Of a stretch of 30,304 nt of DNA, positions 15,919 to 24,059 are shown piece after piece. The stretch is from Chloroflexota bacterium (lineage in GTDB: Bacteria > Chloroflexota > Anaerolineae > Anaerolineales > Villigracilaceae), in the NCBI GenBank assembly GCA_023459215.1, contig JAEWVF010000089.1, positions 1 to 30,304 of the forward strand, in the 5' to 3' direction. Position numbers and translations under genes: made by a program. A model generated the notes under the pieces. The model saw only the letters and a list, made by a program, of their open reading frames with translations. It did not search any database and was not told the origin of the DNA. Position 1 is the stretch's first letter, and every line of letters starts with the position of its first letter.

Positions 15919-17145
15919 CTACTCGTAACGCAAGGCTTCCACCGGTTCGAGGCCGGCGGCACGGTTGGCCGGGTAAATGCCGAAGAACAGACCAATCGCA
16001 GCCGAGAAAAGAGTCGCCAGCAGGATCGAATCGAGGCTGATGGCGGTCTTGAACGGCGAATCCAGCAGGATGGAAACTTGCTCAATTCCCAGCGCCAGCA
16101 TCCAGCCTAAAATGATGCCGATAATTCCGCCCAGGCCGCTCAACAGGGACGATTCGGCCAGGAACTGGGTCAGGATGTCGCTTTTGCGCGCGCCGAGGGC
16201 TTTGCGCAGGCCAATCTCGCGGGTGCGCTCGACGACCGAGACCAGCATGATGTTCATGATGCCGATCCCGCCGACCAGCAGCGAGATGGCGGCAATGCCG
16301 CCCAGGAAAATGGTAAACACACCGGTAATGCTTTCGGCAGTCGAGAGGAAATCCTGCTGGGTGAAGACCGTAAAATCGTCCACGCCAACTTCGTTGCGAT
16401 GACGCGTGCGCAGGATTTGGGATACTTCCTCGGCGGCGGACGGCACCGTTTCGGCGCTGAGCGCCTGGACGTAGATAATATCGACATTGTCGCTCGAACC
16501 GCCCTTCAGACGGCTTTGGGAGGTGGTCAGGGGAATCAGGACGCGATCATCCTGGCTGCCCATCATGCCGCCGCCCTTGGATTCGAGCACGCCAATGATG
16601 CGAAAAGGCTGGCCGTCGATCCGAACCGTTTCACCAACCAGGCCGCTTTTGCGCCCGAAAATGGCGTCTGCGGTATCCTGGCCGATGATGGCGACTGAGG
16701 CGCGCCCCAAAAGGTGAGCTTCGCTGATGAATTCACCTTCAGACAGGGTTTCATTGCGCACCTGGGCGTGGATTGGAACGATGCCGTTAACCTGGACGTT
16801 CCTTTTTTCTCCGCCACCCGAAATCTCGTGTTGGCCCTGGACCACCGGCGCGACCGCCTGCACCGAGGGAGCGGCAAACGGATCTTCGAGCGCTTCGGCA
16901 TCTTTAATCGTCAGTGGGCGCGGATTGCGCACGTCGGCATCCTCGTTGCCAGCAAAAACGAACAGGATGTTTGTGCCAATATCATTGATCGAACCGGTGA
17001 TGGAAGCCTGCGCGCCGTTGCCAACGCCCAGCATCGCAATCACCGCGCCGACGCCAATCACAATTCCCAGGATGGTCAGGCCGGAACGCATCTTGTTGGC
17101 GCCCAAACTTTCGAGCGCCTCAATCAGGATTTGGGTCAGGTTCAT
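15919..17145 (-). CDS. MacB-type ABC transporter permease
   Basis: 408 aa. TM1 is at about residues 20-42 (MRSGLTILGIVIGVGAVIAML), followed by a MacB periplasmic core domain (about 45-245) and a C-terminal FtsX domain with three TM segments; VERTREIGLRKALGARK precedes the second TM. This is the usual MacB/YknZ half-transporter topology without the fused ATPase. Its start overlaps the ATPase stop (ATGA). Partners are the ATPase and the two adaptors encoded upstream. In a single-membrane cell this would be a YknWXYZ-like exporter; substrates in such systems include peptides, antibiotics and lipids. Confidence 0.95.
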   Translation of the reverse strand: MNLTQILIEALESLGANKMRSGLTILGIVIGVGAVIAMLGVGNGAQASITGSINDIGTNILFVFAGNEDADVRNPRPLTIKDAEALEDPFAAPSVQAVAPVVQGQHEISGGGEKRNVQVNGIVPIHAQVRNETLSEGEFISEAHLLGRASVAIIGQDTADAIFGRKSGLVGETVRIDGQPFRIIGVLESKGGGMMGSQDDRVLIPLTTSQSRLKGGSSDNVDIIYVQALSAETVPSAAEEVSQILRTRHRNEVGVDDFTVFTQQDFLSTAESITGVFTIFLGGIAAISLLVGGIGIMNIMLVSVVERTREIGLRKALGARKSDILTQFLAESSLLSGLGGIIGIILGWMLALGIEQVSILLDSPFKTAISLDSILLATLFSAAIGLFFGIYPANRAAGLEPVEALRYE

Positions 17146-17825
17146 AGCGCCTGTCCTTCCACCACGCCATCGCGCACCTGGATGGTGCGCCCAGCCTGGG
17201 CTGCCACGCGCGGATCGTGAGTGACGATGATCAGGGTCGTGCCGCGTTCCTTGTTCAGGTTCAACAACAAATCCATGATTTCCTGCCCGACCTTCGAGTC
17301 AAGGTTGCCGGTCGGTTCATCGGCCATGATGATGGCCGGATCGTTGACCAGGGCGCGGGCGATCGCCACGCGCTGCTGCTGGCCGCCGGAGAGTTCATAC
17401 GGGCGATGGGTAATACGATCCTGCAACCCGACGGCTATCAGGGCCTGGCGGGCGCGTTCCTTGCGTCCTTCGGTCTTGCCGGCATAACGCAGGGGCAGTT
17501 CAACATTCGAGAGGGCGGTCTGGCGCGAAAGCAGGTTAAAGCTCTGGAAGACAAAGCCAACCTTGCGGTTGCGGATGTCGGCCAACTGGTCATCGCTCAT
17601 ATTGGCGACCGCCTCGCCGTCGAGCATATACTCGCCGCCGCTGGGCAGGTCGAGGCAGCCGAGGATGTTCATCAGGGTCGATTTGCCCGAACCCGACGGG
17701 CCGACAATCGCAACCACTTCACCCTTATAGATGTCCAGCGACAAGCCGCGCAAGGCCTGCACTTCGACATCGCCCATTTTGTAAATTTTGGTCAGATTCC
17801 TGGCCGAAATAACAGTTTCTTTCAT
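17142..17825 (-). CDS. ABC transporter ATP-binding protein (MacB/LolD-type)
   Basis: 227 aa. Walker A GPSGSGKST (42-50), Q-loop FVFQSFNLL (Q94), signature LSGGQQQRVAIARAL (145-159), Walker B IIMADEP (165-171) and H-loop IVTHDP are all intact. FQSFNLLSRQTALSNVELPL is characteristic of the LolD/MacB/FtsE group. It follows the adaptor by 15 bp and overlaps the permease start by 4 bp. It powers the permease. Confidence 0.96.
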   Translation of the reverse strand: MKETVISARNLTKIYKMGDVEVQALRGLSLDIYKGEVVAIVGPSGSGKSTLMNILGCLDLPSGGEYMLDGEAVANMSDDQLADIRNRKVGFVFQSFNLLSRQTALSNVELPLRYAGKTEGRKERARQALIAVGLQDRITHRPYELSGGQQQRVAIARALVNDPAIIMADEPTGNLDSKVGQEIMDLLLNLNKERGTTLIIVTHDPRVAAQAGRTIQVRDGVVEGQAL

Positions 17826-17840
17826 TCTCGCCTCGTTCTT

Positions 17841-19259
17841 TTAGTTTCCACCGCGCATGCCGGCTGGCGGGCCGCCGCTGCCGGGGCCAAACATGGTCGC
17901 CGGCGGATTCAGCACCACCAAGTCGCCCTCCTGCAAATCGCCGCCGACCACTTCGCTGACCGTGTCGGAGCTAGCGCCCAGGCGGATAGAAACCATCGTC
18001 AGCAAACCGTTCTCCAAAACATAGACCACCCGCTGGCCATCGACCACGCGCACCGCCCGGTTCGGGACAATCAAGGCATCGTTAATCTCTTTGACGGTGA
18101 TGTTGACCGCCGCAGTCATGCCGGGTTTGACCAACTCATCAGCGTCGGTCAGTTCCACGGTAACGGTGAAATTGACCGCGCCAGTGGTTGAATCACCAGC
18201 CTGGCTGACCTTGACCACCTGGCCGTTGTAAACCTTGCTCTGGATCGCATCAAAGGAAAGTGTAACCGTCTGGCCAATCTGGATGTCGTTGATATCGACT
18301 TCTGAAATCTGCAAATCCACCAGCAGGTGCGAAAGATCGTCCACACGGAAGGCTGTCCGCCCGGCGGTGACCACATCACCCGGCTGCGGCTCGGCGCTGG
18401 TCACGATCCCGGCGAAGGGCGCGCTAATGTGCGCCTGGTTGAGGGTTGCCTGGGCCGCTGCCACCCGCGCTTCCGCCGCCGCCACATCATCAGCAGTTGG
18501 GCCATCTTTCAGGCGTTCCACTTCGCGCTCGGCGTCGGCCAGTTGGGCTTGGGCCACGGCCAGGGCCGCCCGGTATTTTTCTGCATCCAGTTCGGAGGGT
18601 TTGCCGGTGTACCAGTTCAGGTTGTTGGTCTGGGTGGTCAATTCCTGGCGGGCCTTGGTCAGGTTAAGCAAAGCCTGGGCCTTTTGCGAATCGCCATCCG
18701 GCTTATTCTGGACCGCCTTATAGGCATCTTCGGCCAGGGCCAGGTTCTTCTTCGCCAGGTCGATATTGGCCTGGGTCTGCTGGATGAGGTTATCGGTAGC
18801 GCGGCGATAGTCGAGCTTGGTCAGGTCTTCTTCGGCATCCTGCACCGCCTGTTTGGCGTTCACCAGGGTTTGCTCGGCCTGGGCCAGCGCCAGGCTGGAC
18901 TGAAGTACATTATCGAGGTTCTTCTGGGCGGAAACCAGGTCAGCCTGGGCCAGGATAATGCCTTGCGAAAGGGAAGTCTGTAAAAGGCTGGCCAGGATTT
19001 CATCCTGGGCCACTTCCTGGCCGATGACCGCATTGACGGTTTCAACCCGTCCACCAGTCTGCCAAGTCAGTACCGCCGACTGCCCGGCGCGGACCGTACC
19101 GGTTGCGCCGACGTTGGCCGTTAACGTGCCGCGGGCAGCGGTTTCGGTCTGATAGGTTGTGCCATCTGCCGCCGTTGAGCGCCCAACCGTAAAGTAGTAG
19201 ATCGCGGCTGCAACAGCCAGCACGACCAGGATGATCCAGAAAGTACGATTTTTGAACAT
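17841..19259 (-). CDS. HlyD/MacA-type membrane fusion (adaptor) protein 1
   Basis: 472 aa. The start at 19259 (MFKNRTFWIILVVL) has a textbook GGAGGT 6 bp before the ATG; an upstream in-frame ATG would add 10 residues. One N-terminal TM is at about residues 8-25. A biotinyl/lipoyl-like half (GTVRAGQSAVLTWQTGGRV) is followed by a long helical-hairpin/coiled-coil region (about 105-265, rich in Ala, Gln and Leu), the second lipoyl half (ISAPFAGIVTSAEPQPGDVV), a beta-barrel (VDLQISEVDINDIQIGQ) and a membrane-proximal domain (IVPNRAVRVVDGQRVVYVL). The C-terminus is Gly/Pro-rich. It links the exporter to the extracellular space. It is a paralogue of the preceding adaptor gene. Confidence 0.94.
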   Translation of the reverse strand: MFKNRTFWIILVVLAVAAAIYYFTVGRSTAADGTTYQTETAARGTLTANVGATGTVRAGQSAVLTWQTGGRVETVNAVIGQEVAQDEILASLLQTSLSQGIILAQADLVSAQKNLDNVLQSSLALAQAEQTLVNAKQAVQDAEEDLTKLDYRRATDNLIQQTQANIDLAKKNLALAEDAYKAVQNKPDGDSQKAQALLNLTKARQELTTQTNNLNWYTGKPSELDAEKYRAALAVAQAQLADAEREVERLKDGPTADDVAAAEARVAAAQATLNQAHISAPFAGIVTSAEPQPGDVVTAGRTAFRVDDLSHLLVDLQISEVDINDIQIGQTVTLSFDAIQSKVYNGQVVKVSQAGDSTTGAVNFTVTVELTDADELVKPGMTAAVNITVKEINDALIVPNRAVRVVDGQRVVYVLENGLLTMVSIRLGASSDTVSEVVGGDLQEGDLVVLNPPATMFGPGSGGPPAGMRGGN

Positions 19260-19319
19260 GAGAAAACCTCCGGTTTTGATTGGCCCCAAGGCCGAATTTG
19301 CAGGAAATAATGGAACTTT

Positions 19320-20714
19320 TTAAGGAATGGCAGGATTCAAGACCAGCAGGTCGCCCTCGGCCAAATCCCCTTCAAGAACTTCGCTATAGAAGTCGGTGCT
19401 CGTCCCGAGGCGGACATCGACCGCCACAGGCCGGTTGTTCACCAAAAGATATACCACCCGCTGCCCGTTCAGCACGCGCACGGCGCGGTTGGGCACAATC
19501 AGGGCATCTTCAACTTCCCGAACCGTCACAGTCACCGCCGCCGTCATACCCGGCTTGATCATCGGATCGGCGTCGAGCAGTTCCACCGTGACCGGGAAAA
19601 TCACCGAACCGCCATCCGCCTGGCCCACCAGGTCAACAGAAATCACCTGGCCGGTGTAGGTTTTATCGGGGATGGCATCAAAGACCAGGCTAACCGGTTG
19701 TCCCGGCGCAATCAAATTGATATCAACTTCCGAAATCTGCAAGTCGACATACAAACGATCCAAGGCCTCGACGCGCAAAGCCGCCTGCCCGGGGCTGACC
19801 ATATCGCCGGGCTGCAAATTGGCTTCGGTCACGACCCCATCGAAGGGCGCAATCAGTTTGGCCAGGTTCAAGGTCGCCTGGGCGGCATCCACCTGCGCCT
19901 GGGCCGCGGAAATATCTTCGGCATTCTTGCCCGCTTCCAGGCGGTCAAACTCGCGCTGGGCATCCGCCAGCCGGGCCTGCGATACCTTCAGCGCCGCCAA
20001 TGCCTGTTCGATCTCCAGCGGCTCCGGCGCGCTGGTGTACCAGTTGTACAGGGCAATCTGACGGTCGAGATTGTTCTGGATGTTGAGCAGGTTCAGGGTC
20101 AATTCCGCCTTGGCCGGGCGGCTGTCATCCATATTTTTATAATCATAAAAAAGGTCATAAATCCAGCGGATGCGCTTTAACTGGGCCTGGGTGGCCTCGA
20201 TGTCATCCGCCGTCTGTTCGATCAACTCATCTGAAACGCGCGGACGGTTCAGGTTGTCGTAGTTGCTCTGGGCGTCATCCACAGCCTGTTTGGCGCTGGC
20301 CAGTTCCTGCTGGGCCTGGGCCAAAGCCAGGTTGGAGGAGCTGATTCGCTCCAGTTCGACCTGGGCGCTGATCAATTCCGCCTGGCCGAGCAGCAGCCCT
20401 TCGGGGAGCGAAGCCTGGGCCAGCGAAGCCAGCACCTGGTCGGTAGTGACCATATCCCCGGTTTGGACGGCAACACTTTCGACCCGTCCTTCCACCTGCC
20501 AGGCCAGCAGCGCAGACTGGCGCGCCCGCACCGTCCCGGTCGCGCCGACGCTGGCGCTCAACGTGCCGCGCTCGACCGCTTCGGTCTGGTAAACGACAGC
20601 ATCCTGCGCCGAGGGTTGTCCATAGAAATAGAACCCAGCCGCCGCCAACACCGCCACCCCGGCCAGGCCCCACCAAATCTTTTTATCCATTGTTTTTAGA
20701 CGAGCCAATGCCAT
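19320..20714 (-). CDS. HlyD/MacA-type membrane fusion (adaptor) protein 2
   Basis: 464 aa, the first gene of the exporter operon. I take the ATG at 20714 (MALARLKTMDKKIWW) because AGGAG lies 6 bp upstream; the longer frame to 20840 would include the probable regulator site. One TM is at about residues 13-30. The layout is the same as adaptor 1: first lipoyl half GTVRARQSALLAWQVEGRV, a coiled-coil region about 95-265, second half LIAPFDGVVTEANLQPGDMV, VDLQISEVDINLIAPGQ and VPNRAVRVLNGQRVVYLL. The two adaptors are clearly related along their full length but not close to identical, so the duplication is not recent or has been under separate selection. They may form mixed adaptor rings. Confidence 0.94.
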   Translation of the reverse strand: MALARLKTMDKKIWWGLAGVAVLAAAGFYFYGQPSAQDAVVYQTEAVERGTLSASVGATGTVRARQSALLAWQVEGRVESVAVQTGDMVTTDQVLASLAQASLPEGLLLGQAELISAQVELERISSSNLALAQAQQELASAKQAVDDAQSNYDNLNRPRVSDELIEQTADDIEATQAQLKRIRWIYDLFYDYKNMDDSRPAKAELTLNLLNIQNNLDRQIALYNWYTSAPEPLEIEQALAALKVSQARLADAQREFDRLEAGKNAEDISAAQAQVDAAQATLNLAKLIAPFDGVVTEANLQPGDMVSPGQAALRVEALDRLYVDLQISEVDINLIAPGQPVSLVFDAIPDKTYTGQVISVDLVGQADGGSVIFPVTVELLDADPMIKPGMTAAVTVTVREVEDALIVPNRAVRVLNGQRVVYLLVNNRPVAVDVRLGTSTDFYSEVLEGDLAEGDLLVLNPAIP

Positions 20715-20760
20715 GCTATTCTCCTGATACCTTTTTGTACGCTGCAAGGATAACCGCCAA

Positions 20761-20782
20761 TTGTGCAGAAATTGTGCAGAAG
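20761..20782 (-). promoter_or_regulatory. 11-bp direct repeat, candidate OmpR-type regulator box
   Basis: TTGTGCAGAAA is followed immediately by TTGTGCAGAAG, i.e. two direct copies in exact 11-bp phase (TTCTGCACAA twice on the minus strand). OmpR/PhoB-family regulators typically bind two half-sites 10-11 bp apart. It lies 47 bp upstream of the exporter operon start, and the operon encodes such a regulator, so autoregulation is likely. Confidence 0.6.
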
Positions 20783-20808
20783 TGATGGACAAAGCGGGAC
20801 AACCAGAC

Positions 20809-20838
20809 AAAAAAAGAGACGGGAGGCGCTCCCGTCTC
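20809..20838 (-). terminator. Rho-independent terminator of the acyltransferase gene
   Basis: GAGACGGGAG (20816-20825) pairs perfectly with CTCCCGTCTC (20829-20838) over a 3-nt loop; on the minus strand the stem is followed by seven T. It begins 24 bp after the acyltransferase stop and isolates the exporter operon from upstream transcription. Confidence 0.9.
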
Positions 20839-20861
20839 ACGAATTTCCCAAAGCTGTTGGG

Positions 20862-21902
20862 TCAAGCGGCTTTCATCCCAAACAACCTCGTTACCAGCGG
20901 ATTAGGCTTGACGCCAATCTCATAAATCAGCACGGGCACCAGCACCGCAAACGGGTAAACCAGCAGCGACGAGTAAATACTGCCGCCAATCAGCAAATCC
21001 AGTTTGCCGGTCAGGTAAGACTGCACCGGGTTATGGAAAATCAAGATCAACACCGAAATGCGGCCCATGTACGAGAAAAACGAAACCAGCCAGGCTGGCG
21101 CGCGCGTCAATTGCTGCGACACGGCCAGGATAAAAGCAATCCCGGCCAGGGCCTCGAGCGTACAGACCAACGGATCGCCCCAGTAGCGCGTATTCATGTC
21201 AATCGTCGCCGGGGAAACCAGCAGCAGGCCGAACAGAATCAGGGCCGAAACCAGCAGCAGCCAGGCTGAACCGAACCAGCCTTCCGGCACGGTCCGGTAC
21301 ACTTCGCGCCCCAGGATGAAGAAAAACCCGCCGACCAGGGCCAAATCCAGGCTGAACGGCAGCCCGTTGAGCGAAAGGCTGCGGCCCAGCAGCGAAAACT
21401 CAAACGGCAGGAACCAATCGAGCGTAAAAAGCCCCAGCGCCAGAATCGCCGCAAGGCTGAGCCAGCGCGGCCAGGGTGAAGTAAAACGCCCCAGCAGGCG
21501 GTAAAAGCCAAAAGCGACCAGATTCATGGTGAACAGGGCCGGCAGGAACCACATCGCCACCCAATCCAGGTAAAACCCGTTCCCATAAAAGGCCTTGACA
21601 ATCCGCGACCAGGCAATTGGCAGGCCCATCTTGCCCAGGAAAATTTCGAAGAAATAAATCAGGAAAATGGTGAAAAAATAGGGCAGGAGCAGGCTGTCGA
21701 AACGCTTGCGCAGCAACTCCTTGAAGCTGATTTCGGGCTTGAAAAACATGCCCGAAAGGAAGAAAAACAGCGGCATGTGAAAGGCATAAATGAACTTATG
21801 CCAGAACGGCGCAACCAATTGCAGCCCATCATTGTGCGCCAGCACCACCAGCAAAATCCCGATCCCCTTGGCTATGTCAATGAAAACGACTCTTTTGGAC
21901 AT
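20862..21902 (-). CDS. Acyltransferase-3 family membrane protein
   Basis: 346 aa with about ten TM segments. The N-terminus FIDIAKGIGILLVVLAHND contains the family's conserved catalytic-type histidine (H23), followed by FFFLSGMFF and LRKRFDSLLLPYFFTIF. Members transfer acetyl, succinyl or other acyl groups to extracellular sugars, peptidoglycan or lipids (OafA/NolL/WecH-like group). There is no SGNH domain fused at the C-terminus. AGGAG lies 9 bp before the ATG. The gene is 23 bp downstream of the SMP-30-type gene and has its own strong terminator. The acceptor is unknown; no glycan synthesis genes are visible nearby. Confidence 0.9.
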   Translation of the reverse strand: MSKRVVFIDIAKGIGILLVVLAHNDGLQLVAPFWHKFIYAFHMPLFFFLSGMFFKPEISFKELLRKRFDSLLLPYFFTIFLIYFFEIFLGKMGLPIAWSRIVKAFYGNGFYLDWVAMWFLPALFTMNLVAFGFYRLLGRFTSPWPRWLSLAAILALGLFTLDWFLPFEFSLLGRSLSLNGLPFSLDLALVGGFFFILGREVYRTVPEGWFGSAWLLLVSALILFGLLLVSPATIDMNTRYWGDPLVCTLEALAGIAFILAVSQQLTRAPAWLVSFFSYMGRISVLILIFHNPVQSYLTGKLDLLIGGSIYSSLLVYPFAVLVPVLIYEIGVKPNPLVTRLFGMKAA

Positions 21903-21925
21903 CCAGACATTCTCCTGTCTACAGG

Positions 21926-22807
21926 TTAATCGCCAAACTGGAAAGTGCTCATCCCCCTGACATCCGTCTGCACGCGGAACAGGCCACCCGAAGCCGGGAA
22001 AGCCGCCAAATCAGCCGCATCCAACCCGATGCGGGCCGAGGTGACATAGAGCGTATCCTGCTGCGAGCCGCCGAATGCGCACGAGGTAATGTTTTTGGCC
22101 GGGAAATTGATTTTTTCGAGCAAATCGCCTTTTTGCGCATCCCAAACCGTGATCGCAGCCCCGCCCCACAGCGCCACCCACAAACGGCCCTGCAGGTCGG
22201 AGGTCATCCCATCCGGCCAGCCCATCCCGAGCGGGATTTCCAGCGCAACGCGCGGGTTGGCGATTTCGCCGCTGGCGAAATCGTAATCATAGGCAACCAC
22301 CCGGCGCGTTGGGGTATCGATATGGTAGAAAGTTTTGTAATCCGGGCTCCAGGCCAGGCCATTCGAAATGCAAACCTCACGCTTCAAAACCTTGAGCTGG
22401 CCATCCGGGGCAAGCGAGTACAGCGCGCCGCTTGGCTCTTTTTCGCCCATGTCCATCGTCCCGGCGATGAAACGCCCATCGGGGCCACACTTCCCGTCAT
22501 TGAAACGATTCGTGGGCAGGTGCGGCTCAGGCTGCGCGAGCCAGTCCGGCTGCGGGCTGCCAGGCTCCAGCGTGGCCAGCCCGTTCTTCATCCCCACAAC
22601 GAGTTTGCCGCTGCGGCAGGGAGCCGAGCAGCCGAGCGGCTGCCCGAGTTCGAGAAAATCATCGTGACCCGTATCCGGGTGGTAACGGTGCAAACGACCG
22701 GCCATGATATCGACCCACCACAGACAGTTACGGGCCGCATCCCAGGCCGGGCCTTCACCCAATTCGGCTTTGGCATCCAACAGCAGTTCAGGAGCAGAGA
22801 ATTTCAT
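21926..22807 (-). CDS. SMP-30/gluconolactonase/LRE-family hydrolase
   Basis: 293 aa, a six-bladed beta-propeller family that hydrolyses sugar lactones or other esters using a single divalent metal. Metal-ligand candidates fit the family: E18 (LGEGPAWD), N103 (TNRFNDGKCGPDGR), N149 (CISNGLAWSPD) and D199 (WPDGMTSD). I prefer MKFSAPELL at 22807, which falls 1 bp after the CorA-type stop, over an in-frame start 14 residues upstream that would overlap that gene. No Shine-Dalgarno is obvious, so translation may be coupled to the upstream gene. The substrate is probably a lactone of a sugar acid. Confidence 0.93.
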   Translation of the reverse strand: MKFSAPELLLDAKAELGEGPAWDAARNCLWWVDIMAGRLHRYHPDTGHDDFLELGQPLGCSAPCRSGKLVVGMKNGLATLEPGSPQPDWLAQPEPHLPTNRFNDGKCGPDGRFIAGTMDMGEKEPSGALYSLAPDGQLKVLKREVCISNGLAWSPDYKTFYHIDTPTRRVVAYDYDFASGEIANPRVALEIPLGMGWPDGMTSDLQGRLWVALWGGAAITVWDAQKGDLLEKINFPAKNITSCAFGGSQQDTLYVTSARIGLDAADLAAFPASGGLFRVQTDVRGMSTFQFGD

Positions 22808-22808
22808 G

Positions 22809-23738
22809 CTAAAACCATTTGCGTTTGTAGAAAATGAAAATGGCAACAATGCTCAACAGGATCGATATCGCCAGGATGATAACAAAAGACCACGGATGGC
22901 CCTCACCGGGCAAATCGACATTCATGCCGTAAAACGAGGCGACGATAACCGGCATGTTCAGGATGATGGTCAGGGCGGCCAGGGCCTTCATAACCACGTT
23001 CAGGTTGTTCGAAATGATGCTGGCGAAGGCATCCATCAGCCCGGCCAGGATTTCCGAATAGATATTCGCCATCTGGATGGCCTGCTGGTTTTCGGTCAGC
23101 ACATCTTCGAGCAGGTCCTGGTCTTCTTCGTACTGGTTAAACATCTGCATGCGCTGCAGTCGTTCCATCATCACCTCATTGGAACGCAGCGCCGTGGCAA
23201 AATAGGTTAAGCTTTTCTGGTACTTGAGCAGTTCGAGTAGTTCCTTGTTTTGGGTCGAGGCCTGCAAGCGGTCTTCAACCACTTCAACCGTTTTGTTGAT
23301 CTCGCGCAGGTGCGCCAGGTAGCGGGTGGCGGTTTCGAGCAGGGCATACAACACAAAGCGATAGCGTTTTCCGGTGCGCAGGCCGCGATATTTGCCGTTA
23401 CACAGGATGCGGTTGATGTCATTGTCATAGCGGCAAATAGTCACGACGAAGTTCGGAAAAACCAAAATGCCCATCGGAATGCTGGTATAGGGGATGTCGG
23501 CGGCAGCGCCGTTGTAATAGGGGATGCGCAACAGGATGAAGACATAATCTTCATCACGTTCGGTGCGCGCCATTTCATCGAGATCGAGTGAATATTGGAC
23601 GTACTCTGGATAGACTCCCCACTCTTCCAGTTGCGCCACTTCATCAGGGATGGGATCGATAACGTTGATCCAACAGCCATTGATAAAATTTTCCAGGACT
23701 TGCAGGCCCTGCTCGTTGTTCTTGAGGATGGTCAGCAT
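22809..23738 (-). CDS. CorA-family divalent metal ion transporter
   Basis: 309 aa. A long cytoplasmic N-terminal domain is followed by two C-terminal TM segments (about 252-270 and 283-303). The pore signature YGMN (GMN at 271-273) is intact and followed by VDLPGEGHPW in the periplasmic loop, then a basic tail KRKWF. It transports Mg2+ and possibly Co2+/Ni2+ through a pentameric channel. It is preceded by a long leader of at least 130 bp containing a short ORF with a good ribosome site. The downstream SMP-30 gene follows after 1 bp. Confidence 0.95.
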   Translation of the reverse strand: MLTILKNNEQGLQVLENFINGCWINVIDPIPDEVAQLEEWGVYPEYVQYSLDLDEMARTERDEDYVFILLRIPYYNGAAADIPYTSIPMGILVFPNFVVTICRYDNDINRILCNGKYRGLRTGKRYRFVLYALLETATRYLAHLREINKTVEVVEDRLQASTQNKELLELLKYQKSLTYFATALRSNEVMMERLQRMQMFNQYEEDQDLLEDVLTENQQAIQMANIYSEILAGLMDAFASIISNNLNVVMKALAALTIILNMPVIVASFYGMNVDLPGEGHPWSFVIILAISILLSIVAIFIFYKRKWF

Positions 23739-23769
23739 GAGCGGATTCCTTTCTTATTGGTGAAATAAG

Positions 23770-23868
23770 TCAGAAAAGACGCGCAAGGGCGTCCGTCTGA
23801 CGGTATTTTTTCCCATAACTGGGAGGCTGACTTTCAGCAGAGCCAGAACGTTCGCCTTCTTTTGACAT
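23770..23868 (-). CDS. Short ORF (32 aa) in the corA leader, candidate leader peptide or small protein
   Basis: On the minus strand an AGGAGG precedes an ATG at 23868 by about 10 bp. The frame encodes 32 residues, MSKEGERSGSAESQPPSYG then KKYRQTDALARLF, stopping at TGA 31 bp before the corA ATG. It is hydrophilic with one Pro-Pro pair and no membrane segment. Leader ORFs that sense Mg2+ are known in front of mgtA and corA in enterobacteria; this ORF is unrelated in sequence as far as I can tell. It could equally be a free small protein. Evidence is the ribosome site and the position only. Confidence 0.45.
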   Translation of the reverse strand: MSKEGERSGSAESQPPSYGKKYRQTDALARLF

Positions 23869-23990
23869 GCTTGCCTATCCTCCTTTCCTGATAGTTTTGG
23901 TAAGACTTGCCAAGTATACGACTTAAGTGCAAATGGGGCAACTTGTTAAAGCCAGGAAACAAAGTTATCGAATTGTCATTTTTGTAGTGT

Positions 23991-24039
23991 AAAGGCGCAG
24001 CAGCACAGGAGAACAAATTGCCTGTACCGCTGCGCCTTT
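23991..24039 (-). terminator. Strong hairpin after the FeS/CCG oxidoreductase gene
   Basis: Arms 23991-24009 and 24021-24039 match at 17 of 19 positions over an 11-nt loop (AAAGGCGCAGC... pairing with ...GCTGCGCCTTT). It starts 20 bp beyond the stop at 24060. The T-tract is short (TTT inside the stem), so termination may be partial. Confidence 0.6.
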
Positions 24040-24059
24040 GTGCATTTCTATATGCAAGT

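Larger units (their letters stand above)
23739..24059. other. Intergenic region: corA leader and FeS-gene terminator
   Basis: This 321-bp gap holds the short ORF and the 23991-24039 hairpin. I do not recognise an M-box or another known riboswitch. A weak hairpin GACGC-CCTTGC-GCGTC followed by TTTT on the minus strand overlaps the 3' end of the short ORF (about 23776-23795) and might act as an attenuator for corA. Confidence 0.4.

Noticed and set aside
17217..18191. A 324-codon plus-strand frame opposite the exporter ATPase and adaptor
   Set aside because: It crosses two real minus-strand genes and has no domain.
23739..23930. An M-box (Mg2+) riboswitch upstream of corA
   Set aside because: I could not recognise the conserved M-box core; only a short ORF and weak hairpins are visible.
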